This document shows positions 8,511 through 17,782 of a stretch of DNA of 64,000 nt, piece after piece. The notes below the pieces were generated by a model, which was not told the DNA's origin, did no database searches, and worked only from the letters and a program-made list of their open reading frames with translations. The stretch is from contig NZ_RKME01000010.1 of the NCBI RefSeq assembly GCF_003797825.1, forward strand, positions 1 through 64,000. Direction: 5' to 3'. The DNA comes from Gordonia sp. OPL2 (GTDB lineage Bacteria > Actinomycetota > Actinomycetes > Mycobacteriales > Mycobacteriaceae). The position numbers and the translations under genes are program-made. Positions within the stretch are counted from its first letter, which is position 1. Each line of letters begins with the position of its first letter.

Positions 8511-9824
8511 ATGGCCATCACGGACATCCCCGAATACGCGCATCTGTCCTCGTCGGACGTCGAGGCGCTCGGTGCCGAGCTCGATGCCATCCGCGCCGAC
8601 ATCGAGGCGGACCGAGGCGAGCGTGACGCGCGATACATCCGGAACACCATCCGGTTCCAGCGCGGTATGGAGCTCGCCGGACGTGCCCTGATCTTCGGCT
8701 CCACCAAGCGATCGGCGTGGTGGGCCGGCGCCGGTGCCCTCGGCGTCGCGAAGATCGTCGAGAACATGGAACTCGGCCACAATGTGATGCACGGGCAGTG
8801 GGACTGGATGAACGATCCCGAGGTGCACTCGACGACCTGGGAGTGGGACAACACCGATCCGTCGGCGCACTGGAAGCACACCCACAACTACATCCATCAC
8901 AAGTACACGAACGTGCTCGGCATGGACGACGACGTGGGCTACGGTCTGCTGCGGGTCACGCGCGACCAGCGCTGGCGGCCGTTCTATCTCGGCAATCTCG
9001 CGTACAACACGATCCTCGCCCTTCTCTTCGAATACGGCGTCGCCGCACAGCATCTCGAGCTGGGGAAGAAGCGCAAGACCCCGGAGGCCAAGGAGCAGTT
9101 CCGCCGCGACCTCGCCGACGTCGGCAAGAAGGTCGGCAAGCAGGTCGCCAAGGACTACGCCGTCTACCCCGCGCTGGTGAGCGCCGCAACCGGCCGTCGG
9201 GTCGGGTTCGGCCGTGCCTACCGCAAGGTCGCGACCGCCAATGCCATGGGAAACATCATCCGCAACCTCTGGACGAACGCGGTCATCTTCTGCGGGCATT
9301 TCCCGGACGGCGCCGAGAAGTTCACCAAGCAGGACGTCGACAGCGAGACGCAGGCCGAGTGGTACCTGCGGCAGATGCTGGGCAGCGCCAACTTCCACGC
9401 GGGCCCGGTCATGGGCTTCATGAGCGGAAACCTGTCGTATCAGATCGAGCACCACATCTTCCCGGATCTGCCGAGCAACCGGCTTCCCGAGATCTCGGTG
9501 CGGGTCCGCGCGCTGTGTGAGAAGTACGACCTCCCGTACACGACCGGGTCGCTGCCCGTGCAGTACGCGAAGTCGTGGCGCACGATCGCGAAGCTGTCGC
9601 TGCCGAACAAGTACCTCAGCGCGACCACCGACGACGCACCCGAGACCGCGTCCGAACGACGATTCAAGCAGGGCCTGCCCGAGGGTGTGCGCCTGCAGTC
9701 CGAACTCGATCCGGCCACCGGTCGTCGCAAAGGTCTGGTGTCGGCGATGGCGGCCCTGCGAGGCCGGCGACATCGTCGCAACGCCCGGACGACGGCGGTG
9801 GCCGAGCAGCGACGGGCCGCCTGA
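8511..9824 (+). CDS. desA3: Membrane fatty acid desaturase, DesA3-type (copy 1)
   Basis: A 437-residue integral membrane acyl-CoA desaturase. Three histidine clusters that bind the di-iron centre are intact: H90NVMH, H123THNYIHH and QIEHH (H314, H315). The family introduces a cis double bond into stearoyl-CoA-type substrates in the membrane, taking electrons from the reductase at 6096. Hydrophobic stretches lie near residues 55-80 and in the middle of the protein. A basic C-terminal tail (about 400-437) is missing from copy 2. ATG at 8511 has GGGAG just upstream. The shared operator suggests regulation with the reductase. Confidence 0.9.
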   Translation: MAITDIPEYAHLSSSDVEALGAELDAIRADIEADRGERDARYIRNTIRFQRGMELAGRALIFGSTKRSAWWAGAGALGVAKIVENMELGHNVMHGQWDWMNDPEVHSTTWEWDNTDPSAHWKHTHNYIHHKYTNVLGMDDDVGYGLLRVTRDQRWRPFYLGNLAYNTILALLFEYGVAAQHLELGKKRKTPEAKEQFRRDLADVGKKVGKQVAKDYAVYPALVSAATGRRVGFGRAYRKVATANAMGNIIRNLWTNAVIFCGHFPDGAEKFTKQDVDSETQAEWYLRQMLGSANFHAGPVMGFMSGNLSYQIEHHIFPDLPSNRLPEISVRVRALCEKYDLPYTTGSLPVQYAKSWRTIAKLSLPNKYLSATTDDAPETASERRFKQGLPEGVRLQSELDPATGRRKGLVSAMAALRGRRHRRNARTTAVAEQRRAA

Positions 9825-9894
9825 TCACGCGCTCCATCTCCCGACGCGACGGCCCGCGGGTCGTCGCGTCGGTGTGCGGGCATAATGGGTTCCA

Positions 9895-11094
9895 ATGGCC
9901 ATAACCGACATCAATGCCTACGCCCACCTCAGCGATGCCGACGTCGAGGCGCTGGGTGCCGAACTCGATGCGCTGCGCCGGGAGATCGAGGCCGATCGGG
10001 GAGAGCGCGATGTGCGCTACCTGCGACGGACGATCTTCGCGCATCGCGCACTCGAGGTCGCCGGACGTCTGGCGCTGTTCGCCAGCCACAAGCGGTCGCT
10101 GTGGTTGCTGGGCACCGGAGCACTCGCCCTCTCGAAGATCATCGAGAACATGGAGCTCGGCCACAATGTGATGCACGGGCAATGGGATTGGATGAACGAT
10201 CCCGAGGTCCATTCCACGACGTGGGAGTGGGACATGGTCTGCGCGTCCCCGCATTGGAAGCACTCGCACAACTACATCCATCACAAGTACACGAATGTGG
10301 TCGGGATGGACCACGACGTGGGCTACAAGATCCTGCGTGTGACCCGCGACGAACCGTGGGAGCCGCGACGTACGCTCCAGCCCCTGTTCAACATCCTGCT
10401 CGCCGCGACCTTCGAGTGGGGTATCGGACTACACGACCTCGCTCTCAAAGAAGTCATCGCGGGGGAGAAGTCCAAGGACGAGGCGATCCCGCAGATCAAG
10501 CTGTTCCTGCGCAAGATCGGCCGTCAGGTGGGCAAGGACTACGTCCTGTTCCCGGCTCTGACAGGTCCGAACTTCCGCCACACCCTGACGGCGAATCTGA
10601 GTGCCAACCTCATCCGCAATCTGTGGGCCTACGTCGTGATCTTCTGCGGTCATTTCCCCGACGGCGCAGAGAAATTCACCGTCGAGTCGCTCGACGAGGA
10701 GACGCCGGGACAGTGGTATCTCCGGCAGATGCTCGGCACCGCCAACTTCGACGCCGGCCCCGCCATGGCGTTCTTGAGCGGAAATCTCTGCTACCAGATC
10801 GAACACCACCTGTACCCGGACCTGCCGAGCAATCGGTATGCCGAGATGTCGGTGCGGATTCGCGAGCTGTGCGACAAGTACGACCTGCCGTACACGACCG
10901 GTTCGCTGTTCGTGCAGTACCTGCAGACCTTGCGCACCATCAACAAGCTCGCATTGCCGGACCGGTTCCTCCGGGACACCGCCGACGACGCACCCGAGAC
11001 CGCGTCCGAACGGCGGTTCGCCGGCATGCCGGCCACCCGTGGCCTCAAGACGGCCATCGCAGAACTGCGACGGAAGAAGCTGTCGCGCAGGTGA
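9895..11094 (+). CDS. desA3: Membrane fatty acid desaturase, DesA3-type (copy 2)
   Basis: A 399-residue paralogue of the preceding gene, starting with almost the same MAITDI-AYAHLS segment. The histidine boxes are intact and at the same spacing: H90NVMH, H123SHNYIHH (taking the same register) and QIEHH (H304, H305). It begins 70 bp after copy 1 stops, so the two may share a transcript; no copy of the AACCTACG/CGTAAGTT operator lies in that gap. Differences concentrate in the central membrane region and the C-terminus, where this copy lacks the basic extension. Recent tandem duplication is the simplest explanation. The inositol island starts right after it. Confidence 0.88.
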   Translation: MAITDINAYAHLSDADVEALGAELDALRREIEADRGERDVRYLRRTIFAHRALEVAGRLALFASHKRSLWLLGTGALALSKIIENMELGHNVMHGQWDWMNDPEVHSTTWEWDMVCASPHWKHSHNYIHHKYTNVVGMDHDVGYKILRVTRDEPWEPRRTLQPLFNILLAATFEWGIGLHDLALKEVIAGEKSKDEAIPQIKLFLRKIGRQVGKDYVLFPALTGPNFRHTLTANLSANLIRNLWAYVVIFCGHFPDGAEKFTVESLDEETPGQWYLRQMLGTANFDAGPAMAFLSGNLCYQIEHHLYPDLPSNRYAEMSVRIRELCDKYDLPYTTGSLFVQYLQTLRTINKLALPDRFLRDTADDAPETASERRFAGMPATRGLKTAIAELRRKKLSRR

Positions 11095-11098
11095 TCCC

Positions 11099-12367
11099 TC
11101 AGCTGCGTGCCGTCGCCCGCAGCTCCGCGTGCGCGGCGCGACCCTGGATCGGGTGCGCGCGCTCGGTCCAGGAGAACACCGCCCACGCGGCGAATCCGAT
11201 GGCGGCCGAACCGATCCCGATCTCGCACACCAGGGTCCATCCGCCGCTCTGATACGCCCAGCCGCCGATCGACGAGCCGATCACGCCGCCCGCGAAGTAG
11301 GACACCATGTAGGCGGTGGTCAGCCGTGAGCGTGCCCGGCCGTCCAGTGAATAGACCCCGGTCTGATTGGCCAGTTGAACGCCCTGGACGCCGAAGTCGA
11401 AGACCAGCAACGCGATGACGAGCACGACGACCTGGTTGCCGCCGGCCCAGAGCAGCAGCCATCCGACGACCTGCGCGCCCCACACCCCGTACTGCGTGTG
11501 ACGCAGGTAGCCGCGGTCGGCGAGCTTGCCGACGACGGGTGCGACGAGCGCGCCGGCCACTCCGGCGAGACCGAACAGGCCGATCTCCGCCTCGGAGTAC
11601 GAATAGTGCGAGTCGCCCGACCCGGCGAGCAGGAAAGCGATCGCGGTCCACATGCAGCTGAAGGCCGCCATGCTCAACCCGCCCAGGAACATCCGGTGGC
11701 GCAGCACGTCGTGGGTCCCGACGAGAGTGAGGATCGACCGAAGGACCTGCGGATAGCTCTGCCCTGAACCGGCCGCTGCGGGGCGTGCGCCGGGAGCGCG
11801 GAACCACACCGCGGCCGCCATCGCCAGTTGGAGACATGCCGCGACGAACAGGATCGCTCGCCAGCCACCGACCTCGGCGACGAGGCCACTCAGGACGCGG
11901 GACAACAGAATCCCGATGAGCAGTCCGCTCATCACGTTCCCGACGACGGCACCACGCTCGTCCGGCGCGGCGATCGCCGCGGCCCACGGGACGACGATCT
12001 GCGCGGCCGATGCCGAGACCCCGACCGCGAACACCATGATCAGCAGGCCCCCGTACGCCGGCATCAAGCCGGCGGCGACCAACGCCAGGCACGACACGGC
12101 AAGGAGGCCGGTCACCAGCCGTCGCCGGTTGACGAAGTCGCCCAGCGGCACCACGAACGCCAGTCCGAGGAGGTAGCCCACCTGCGTCACCGCTATCAGG
12201 AGACCGGCGGTCGCCGTCGAGATCGAGAAGTCGACGCTGATCTCGTGCAAGAGCGGTTGCAGGTAATACAGACAGCCCGCCGACGATCCTGCGGTCACGG
12301 CGAACAGGAACACCACGAATCGACTCAGGCGCGTGGGATGCGTCGCGACAGGGGAGGTCATCGTCAT
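11099..12367 (-). CDS. MFS transporter, drug/arabinose-efflux-like
   Basis: A 422-residue major facilitator with about 12 predicted membrane segments. The N-terminal half carries YLLGLAFVVPLGDFVNRR, which fits the motif-A loop between segments 2 and 3, and the matching loop in the second half reads APVVGKLADRG. It probably exports small molecules; the substrate is unknown. ATG at 12367 is the more likely start; ATG at 12397 would add a charged decapeptide before the family sequence. It is divergent from the LysR gene at 12459 with 91 bp between them, the usual arrangement of a LysR regulator and its target. The gene ends 5 bp from the desaturase stop, in convergent orientation. Confidence 0.82.
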   Translation of the reverse strand: MTMTSPVATHPTRLSRFVVFLFAVTAGSSAGCLYYLQPLLHEISVDFSISTATAGLLIAVTQVGYLLGLAFVVPLGDFVNRRRLVTGLLAVSCLALVAAGLMPAYGGLLIMVFAVGVSASAAQIVVPWAAAIAAPDERGAVVGNVMSGLLIGILLSRVLSGLVAEVGGWRAILFVAACLQLAMAAAVWFRAPGARPAAAGSGQSYPQVLRSILTLVGTHDVLRHRMFLGGLSMAAFSCMWTAIAFLLAGSGDSHYSYSEAEIGLFGLAGVAGALVAPVVGKLADRGYLRHTQYGVWGAQVVGWLLLWAGGNQVVVLVIALLVFDFGVQGVQLANQTGVYSLDGRARSRLTTAYMVSYFAGGVIGSSIGGWAYQSGGWTLVCEIGIGSAAIGFAAWAVFSWTERAHPIQGRAAHAELRATARS

Positions 12368-12458
12368 GGTTCCATCTTGTCGGTGTCGAGGCTTCATGAA
12401 AAGCGATAGATTTCGATACAGACATCACTGTTCGAGATGGGCTGTAGATCGGGAGACC

Positions 12459-13358
12459 ATGGAACTGCGACACCTCGAGTACTTCCTCGCCTGTGTGGAT
12501 CAGGGCACGTTCACGGCGGCGGCACGATCGCTGCGAGTGGTGCAGTCGGCGGTGTCCACGGGTGTGGCCAAGCTCGAACGTGAGGTCGGCGAGCGGCTGT
12601 TCGACCGCACACCGACGGTTCTCGTGCTCACCGATGCCGGACGGGCGGTGGTGGGTCCCGCGCGTGCGGCCCTGCGCTCGCGCGCCGACATCTTCGACGC
12701 GGTCGACGGCGTCCGTGGCGACATCCGCGGTGAGGTCGCGGTGGGAGCGCTGGTCAACGTCGTGTCGATCGATCTGGCCGAGGCCTTCGCCGAGATCCAC
12801 CGCCGGCACCCGGGCATCACGATCGCGATGAGACAGAATCCTCGGGGAACGTCCGGGAACATCGTCGGGGTACGTTCCGGGACATTGGATCTGGCGTTCC
12901 TCGGTGCCTATCCCGTCGACATCCCGGGTCTCTCCGTGCATCGACTGGCACAGGAACCGCTGGTGCTGGTCTGCGCCCCGGATCATCGACTCGCGCTGGC
13001 GGGGTCGTTCGCGACGAGCGATCTGGCCGACGAACGGATGATCGACTATCCACCGGGGTGGGGGACGCGCGCGGTGGTCGACCGCGACATCCCGCACCGT
13101 CGGACGGTGATCGAGGTGGCCGATCAGTTTTTCGGGATGAGTTTGGCGGTCAAGGGTTTCGGCGTGACCTTGGTTCCGCTCGGGGTCGCACACATACAAC
13201 CCGATGCGATCATCGTGCCGTGTACCGACAAGCCGTTGATGTGGGATATCGCGATCGCACATTCCTCGACGCGGACGCCGTCGCGTGCGGCCCGGGCCGT
13301 GCTCGATGCGGTACTCGAGTTGGCCCGGCCCGTTCGGATCAGGCGAACGCCGTCGTGA
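12459..13358 (+). CDS. LysR family transcriptional regulator
   Basis: A 299-residue regulator. The N-terminal winged helix-turn-helix (residues 1-60) is textbook LysR: MELRHLEYFLACVDQGTFT, then AARSLRVVQSAVS and LEREVGERLFDR. The rest is the two-lobed effector domain. GGGAGA at 12451-12456 precedes the ATG. By orientation it most likely controls the divergent MFS gene at 11099-12367; the spacer between them contains an AT-rich GATAGATTTCGATAC stretch that could hold the binding site, but this is not certain. Its 3' end overlaps the convergent isomerase gene by 20 bp. Confidence 0.9.
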   Translation: MELRHLEYFLACVDQGTFTAAARSLRVVQSAVSTGVAKLEREVGERLFDRTPTVLVLTDAGRAVVGPARAALRSRADIFDAVDGVRGDIRGEVAVGALVNVVSIDLAEAFAEIHRRHPGITIAMRQNPRGTSGNIVGVRSGTLDLAFLGAYPVDIPGLSVHRLAQEPLVLVCAPDHRLALAGSFATSDLADERMIDYPPGWGTRAVVDRDIPHRRTVIEVADQFFGMSLAVKGFGVTLVPLGVAHIQPDAIIVPCTDKPLMWDIAIAHSSTRTPSRAARAVLDAVLELARPVRIRRTPS

Positions 13359-14121
13359 AGGCGTCCAGGGCGGCGTCGGGGTCGGACCGTGCCCACCCCT
13401 CGAGTCCCACGACGCCGCTGTATCCGAGCTCGGTCAGGGCAGTGGCGATCGCCGGATAGTTGATCTCCCCGGTACCCGGTTCGCATCGGCCCGGCACATC
13501 TGCCACCTGGATCTCGCCGACGAAAGGCAGTGCGGTGCGGCAGAGTTCGATGAGGTTGCCCTCCCCGATCTGCGCGTGATAGAGGTCGAGGTTCATCCGC
13601 AGATGCGGAGAGTCGATCGCCCGGACGAGGGCCATCGTGTCGGCAGCGGTCGCGAACGGCGTACCGGGATGATCGACTGCACGGTTGAGGTTCTCCACCG
13701 TGAAGACGCGGTCGTGGCGTTCGCCGATGTCGGCGAGTCGTCGCAGGGTGTCCGTGGCCGTCGACCACATCTCCGGGGTCACCACCTCGACCGGCGCCAC
13801 CGGCAAGCCATCCGGGCCGAGTCCGGTGCCGTGCACGTTGAGGCTCGGACAATCGAGGCGGGCCGCGACCTTCGCCGACTCCTCAGCCGAGTCGAGGAAC
13901 GCCGAGATGCCCTCGGGGTCGGTGAGCGTGCCGGTCACATAGCCGGTCATCGAGACGATCTCGGCGCCGGTCGCCACCAGGGCATCGATGTCCTTGGTGG
14001 TCCAGTCCCAGATCTCCACCAGGAGTCCACGGTCGTGGATTGCGCGTACCCGGTCCACGAAAGGCCGGTCGACATAGAGCATCTCGGCACTGGCGGCCAG
14101 CCGATACCGTGCGGCGCCCAT
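13339..14121 (-). CDS. TIM-barrel isomerase, hydroxypyruvate isomerase-like
   Basis: A 260-residue protein of the xylose isomerase-like TIM barrel superfamily. Segments such as FTVENLNRAVDHPG (with a metal-binding Glu), LDLYHAQIGEGN, GEIQVADVPGRCEPGTGEINY and GVVGLEGW are characteristic of hydroxypyruvate isomerases and close relatives, which interconvert small keto and aldehyde acids. The gene starts one base inside the stop of the oxidoreductase at 14121-15185 (TGATG), so the two are translationally coupled. Together with the LacI regulator upstream they form a small sugar-acid or polyol catabolic unit. The substrate could equally be a sugar phosphate or an inosose-derived compound. Confidence 0.75.
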   Translation of the reverse strand: MGAARYRLAASAEMLYVDRPFVDRVRAIHDRGLLVEIWDWTTKDIDALVATGAEIVSMTGYVTGTLTDPEGISAFLDSAEESAKVAARLDCPSLNVHGTGLGPDGLPVAPVEVVTPEMWSTATDTLRRLADIGERHDRVFTVENLNRAVDHPGTPFATAADTMALVRAIDSPHLRMNLDLYHAQIGEGNLIELCRTALPFVGEIQVADVPGRCEPGTGEINYPAIATALTELGYSGVVGLEGWARSDPDAALDAFTTAFA

Positions 14122-15185
14122 CAGGCGACCTCGTCGATTCCGACGGTGCGTCCGGTCTCGACGCTGCGGATGGCGGTCAGGGCGATCTGCAGTGCGGTAC
14201 GTGCGTCGGAGCCGGACACCACGGCGGCCGATCCGGTCCGGACGGCGTCGACGAAGGCCGAGAGCTCGCCGACGTAGGCGTCGTGCAGCAGGATCGTGTC
14301 GCGACGAGCGGTGTCGATCTCCACTCCGGCGGCGCCATAGAACGTCATGTCGGTGGTGCGACCGTTGCCGGCGGTGGCCATACCGGCCGAGCCGAAGACC
14401 TCACCGCGCACGTCGTATCCGTACAGGGCGGAGAAGCTGGCCTCCGCGGTGGCCATCGCGCCGTTGTCGAACGCGATGGTGACGATCGCGGTGTCGAGGT
14501 GACCGGAACTCTTGGCGTCTGGACGGATCAGGGCATCGGCGAACGCGTGCACCGACACCGGCCGTGCTCCCGGATTCAGGAAGCACAGTGTGTCGAAATC
14601 GTGGATGAGGGTTTCCAAGAAGATCGTCCATTGCGGCACCCGCGCCGGATCTGCTTGCCACGGACCGGGATCTCGGGTGAGGGACCGGAGCAGCTGCGGT
14701 GTTCCGACCCTGCCGTCGTCGACGGCCCGTCGGGCGGCGGCGAAACCGGGCGCGAATCGGCGGTTGAACCCGACCTGCAGGATCACACCGGCGTCCTCGG
14801 CCGCGGTGATCGCCCGATCCGCCTCGTCGAGGGTCACGGCCATCGGCTTCTCGCAGAAGATGTGCTTCCCGGCGGCCGCCGCGCGGCACACCAGATCACT
14901 GTGACTGCGCGCTGGTGCTGTGATGAGCACGGCATCGACGTCGGTCGAGCCGAGCACGTCGTCGATGTCGGTGGTCGCGAATCCCGCGCCGACGGCCGCT
15001 GCCAGGCGATCTGCGGAGCCGTCGACGGGATCGGCGACGGCCGCGACGACGGCATCGGGGACGTGCCGGGAGATCAGGGTGGTGTGGCTGCTGCCGATTC
15101 GGCCGGCGCCGATGGTGGCGACGCGGACCGGCGCGGTCGCACCGGTGCCGGGCGCGAACGCGGTGGGGGAAGTGCTGGTGGTCAT
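14121..15185 (-). CDS. Gfo/Idh/MocA family NAD(P)-dependent oxidoreductase
   Basis: A 354-residue dehydrogenase. The Rossmann domain begins RVATIGAGRIGSSH (about residue 20), the catalytic lysine motif is FCEKPMAV (about 114) and the substrate motif ETLIHDFD contains the catalytic His. This subfamily includes inositol 2-dehydrogenases and other polyol dehydrogenases. It is the first gene of a unit with the isomerase at 13339, transcribed away from the LacI gene at 15279 across a region with two palindromes. LacI control is therefore likely. Which polyol is oxidised cannot be determined; five other family members occur in the island. Confidence 0.82.
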   Translation of the reverse strand: MTTSTSPTAFAPGTGATAPVRVATIGAGRIGSSHTTLISRHVPDAVVAAVADPVDGSADRLAAAVGAGFATTDIDDVLGSTDVDAVLITAPARSHSDLVCRAAAAGKHIFCEKPMAVTLDEADRAITAAEDAGVILQVGFNRRFAPGFAAARRAVDDGRVGTPQLLRSLTRDPGPWQADPARVPQWTIFLETLIHDFDTLCFLNPGARPVSVHAFADALIRPDAKSSGHLDTAIVTIAFDNGAMATAEASFSALYGYDVRGEVFGSAGMATAGNGRTTDMTFYGAAGVEIDTARRDTILLHDAYVGELSAFVDAVRTGSAAVVSGSDARTALQIALTAIRSVETGRTVGIDEVA

Positions 15186-15207
15186 GAGGACTCCGAGGTC
15201 TCGGGAT

Positions 15208-15234
15208 ACTAGAACGTTCTAGTAGAACGTTCTA
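15208..15234. promoter_or_regulatory. Double palindromic operator for the LacI regulator
   Basis: ACTAGAACGTTCTAGT (15208-15223) is a perfect 16-bp palindrome and is followed, sharing one base, by TAGAACGTTCTA (15223-15234). The centres are 13 bp apart. A central CG and total symmetry are typical of LacI-family operators. The position, between divergent genes starting at 15185 and 15279, suits both autoregulation and control of the oxidoreductase-isomerase unit. Confidence 0.8.
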
Positions 15235-15278
15235 GGTTAGAATAGTTCCCTGACTCACAGTCGGTCAAGGAGGAATCG

Positions 15279-16280
15279 ATGGGTGCCAGACGCGGCGGGC
15301 GGGTGACTCTCGCCGACGTCGCGCATGCTGCCGGGGTGTCGACAGCCCTGGTCTCGATCGTCATGCGTGGTGTGGCCGGGGCCAGTGACGAGACCCGTGA
15401 GCGCGTGCTGTCGATCGCCGGCGAGATGGGATACGTCCCGGATCAGCGGGCACGCAAGTTGCGGCAGGCGTCGTCGCGGCTGTTGGGGGTGACCTTCGAA
15501 CTGCGCGAACCGTTCCACGGCGACCTGGTCGAGGAGGCCTACCGGGTCGCCGGCGATGTCGACTACGACGTGGTGATCAGTGCCGTCGCGCCGAGCCGCT
15601 CGGAGTCGACCGCCCTCGACACCGTGGTGCGGGAGCGCTGTGAGGCCGTGATCCTGTTGGGTTCCCGTCTGTCCGACGACGCGCTCGCCGCGCTCGCCGA
15701 ACGCCTTCCGGTGGTTGTGGTGGCTCGCGACAGCAACGCGCCGGGAGTCGGCTACGTCCGCAGCGACGACACCGCGGGTGTCGGACTGGCCGTCGATCAT
15801 CTGGTGGGACTGGGTCATCGGCGGATCGTGCACATCGACGGCGGGGACGCTCCCGGCGCGGCGGACCGTCGTGCGGGGTTCTCGGCGGCGATGGCTGAGC
15901 GCGGCCTGTCGTCGGCGTCGATCGTGGCGGGTGGTCTCACGCAGATCGACGGGGCCCGCGCAACAAGGGATCTGGTGGCCGCCGACGGGTCGGTCACCGC
16001 CGTCGTCGCGTTCAACGACGAGTGCGCCACCGGTGTGATCGACGTGCTGATCCGAGCCGGATGGCGCGTGCCCGAGGATGTCTCGGTCATCGGCTACGAC
16101 GATGCGAGGCCGGCCTCCCGCGCGCCGGTACCGCTGACGACCGTGTCGCAGGATGCCGGTGAGCTGGCCGCCGATGCGGTCGCGGGTGCCCTGGCGATGA
16201 TCGACGGCGGGCCCGCGCCCCGAATCGTCCGGCGACCCCGGCTCGTGGTGCGCGCGACAACGGGACCTGTCCGTCGTTGA
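15279..16280 (+). CDS. LacI family transcriptional regulator
   Basis: A 333-residue regulator. The N-terminal LacI helix-turn-helix is clear (VTLADVAHAAGVSTALVS, residues ~8-25), followed by the hinge helix region ARKLRQASSRLLGVTF and a periplasmic-binding-protein-like sensor domain with VIGYDDARPASRAPVPLTTV. AAGGAGG precedes the ATG. It probably represses the divergent oxidoreductase-isomerase unit through the double palindrome at 15208-15234 and responds to a sugar or polyol. The sensor domain resembles that of the DNA-binding-less protein at 33199, suggesting related ligands. Confidence 0.9.
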   Translation: MGARRGGRVTLADVAHAAGVSTALVSIVMRGVAGASDETRERVLSIAGEMGYVPDQRARKLRQASSRLLGVTFELREPFHGDLVEEAYRVAGDVDYDVVISAVAPSRSESTALDTVVRERCEAVILLGSRLSDDALAALAERLPVVVVARDSNAPGVGYVRSDDTAGVGLAVDHLVGLGHRRIVHIDGGDAPGAADRRAGFSAAMAERGLSSASIVAGGLTQIDGARATRDLVAADGSVTAVVAFNDECATGVIDVLIRAGWRVPEDVSVIGYDDARPASRAPVPLTTVSQDAGELAADAVAGALAMIDGGPAPRIVRRPRLVVRATTGPVRR

Positions 16281-16301
16281 CGGATCGTGGCCGCGATGAG
16301 A

Positions 16302-17768
16302 TCAGGCGTCGGTCTTGGCGCGCAGGTGATGCGTGTAGATCGCACCGGTCGTGACGTCGTCCTCGACCTCTTCCAGTGTGCGACCGCGGGTTTCGGGCGC
16401 CTGCGTGTAGATGAACAGGATCGCGAACAGACCGATCACCCCGAACATGAAGAACGTTCCGGTGATCCCGACGGCCTCGACGATCGTGGGGAAGAACAAG
16501 CCGAGGAAGGCGTTCGCGATCCACAGGCAGAACACCGAGATGCCGATCGCGAGACCGCGGATCTGCAGCGGGAAGATCTCCGACAGCAGCACCCAGGTGA
16601 CGACGTTGAGGAAAGTCTGCATCGAGCCGACGAACGCCACGATCAAGACGAGCAGCACCCACGGCCGCCAGGAGTTGCCCTCCGGCAACACGACCGAGGC
16701 GATGCCGATCAGGAAGTGGAAGAGCGTCGTCAGGCTGTAGCCGATCAGAAGTGTAGTCCGGCGATTCATGTGTTGGGCCAGCCACAGGGCGACCGCCGAC
16801 CCGATCACCGCGATCACACCCGGCGCGATGTTGGCGATCAGTGCGGCCTTCGATTCGAAACCTGCGTCCTTGAGCACCGATTGGCCGTAGTACATGATCG
16901 CGTTGATGCCGGTGAGTTGCTGGAAGACGCCGAGGCCGATGCCGACGAGCACGATGCGACGGACCCACTTGCTGTCGCGGATGGACGACCAGCTCCCCTT
17001 GACGCGGTTCTTCTCCATCTCGGCGATCTCGGTGATCATGTCGACCTCAGCACGAGCGCGCTGTTGGGACCGGATCGTCGACAGCACCTCGGTCGCCTCG
17101 TCGACGCGTCCCTTCGAGATCAGCCAGCGGGGTGACTCGGGCACCGTGATCATCCCGACCATGAGGCAGATCGCCGGCAGGGCGGCGACGGCGAGCATGT
17201 ACCGCCAGACCCCGTCGTGATCGCCCCAGACGTTGCCGATGATGGCGTTGATGATGAACGCGGCGAGCTGGCCGATGACGATCATGAGTTCGTTGCGTCC
17301 GGCGAGCGATCCACGGATCTCGTAGGGCGCGAGTTCGGCGAGGTAGACCGGCACGACGGTGGAGGCGCCACCGACCGCGAGGCCGAGAATGACGCGCCCG
17401 AGGACCATCACGCCGAATCCCGGGGCGAAAACACAGGTGAGGGCGCCGACCAGGAACAGGACCGCCAGGCCGATGATCGTCTTGCGCCGCCCGAGGGCGT
17501 CGGCGATCCGACCGCTGATCATCGCGCCCACTGCTGCCGCGAAGAGCAGGGAGCTGGTGACCACACCTTCGGTGAACGCGGTGAGCCCGAGGTCTTCCTT
17601 CATCGGCTCGAGCGCACCGTTGATGACGCCGGTGTCGTAGCCGAAGAGGAGACCGCCGAGCGTCGCGATCAGCGCCACCGCGTGCAGTCGGCGACGGAAC
17701 GGTCCCGTCCCGAGCGGCGGCAGCGCGACCCGTTCTCGGGCCAGATCCGGACTCTCGGCTGTGGACAT
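16302..17768 (-). CDS. iolT: Sugar porter family MFS transporter, inositol transporter-like (IolT)
   Basis: A 488-residue transporter with 12 predicted membrane segments and the sugar porter signatures: GGLLFGYDTGVINGAL in segment 1, GRIADALGRRK after segment 2, PESPRWL before the central loop, FQQLTGINAIMYYG in segment 7 and PETRGRTLEEVE at the end. This group contains the proton-coupled myo-inositol importers IolT1/IolT2. Location among iol genes and a TGTC-CT-AACA operator at 17904 support inositol as substrate, though other polyols are possible. Its leader contains four copies of a 14-bp repeat. It is divergent from the IolW-like gene at 18017. Confidence 0.8.
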   Translation of the reverse strand: MSTAESPDLARERVALPPLGTGPFRRRLHAVALIATLGGLLFGYDTGVINGALEPMKEDLGLTAFTEGVVTSSLLFAAAVGAMISGRIADALGRRKTIIGLAVLFLVGALTCVFAPGFGVMVLGRVILGLAVGGASTVVPVYLAELAPYEIRGSLAGRNELMIVIGQLAAFIINAIIGNVWGDHDGVWRYMLAVAALPAICLMVGMITVPESPRWLISKGRVDEATEVLSTIRSQQRARAEVDMITEIAEMEKNRVKGSWSSIRDSKWVRRIVLVGIGLGVFQQLTGINAIMYYGQSVLKDAGFESKAALIANIAPGVIAVIGSAVALWLAQHMNRRTTLLIGYSLTTLFHFLIGIASVVLPEGNSWRPWVLLVLIVAFVGSMQTFLNVVTWVLLSEIFPLQIRGLAIGISVFCLWIANAFLGLFFPTIVEAVGITGTFFMFGVIGLFAILFIYTQAPETRGRTLEEVEDDVTTGAIYTHHLRAKTDA

Positions 17769-17782
17769 GAGAACTCCCTTTG

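Noticed and set aside
10791-13262. 823-codon open frame on the minus strand
   Set aside because: Antisense to LysR and desaturase and out of frame with the MFS gene on its own strand. Translation is dominated by Arg, Asp and His with no domain.
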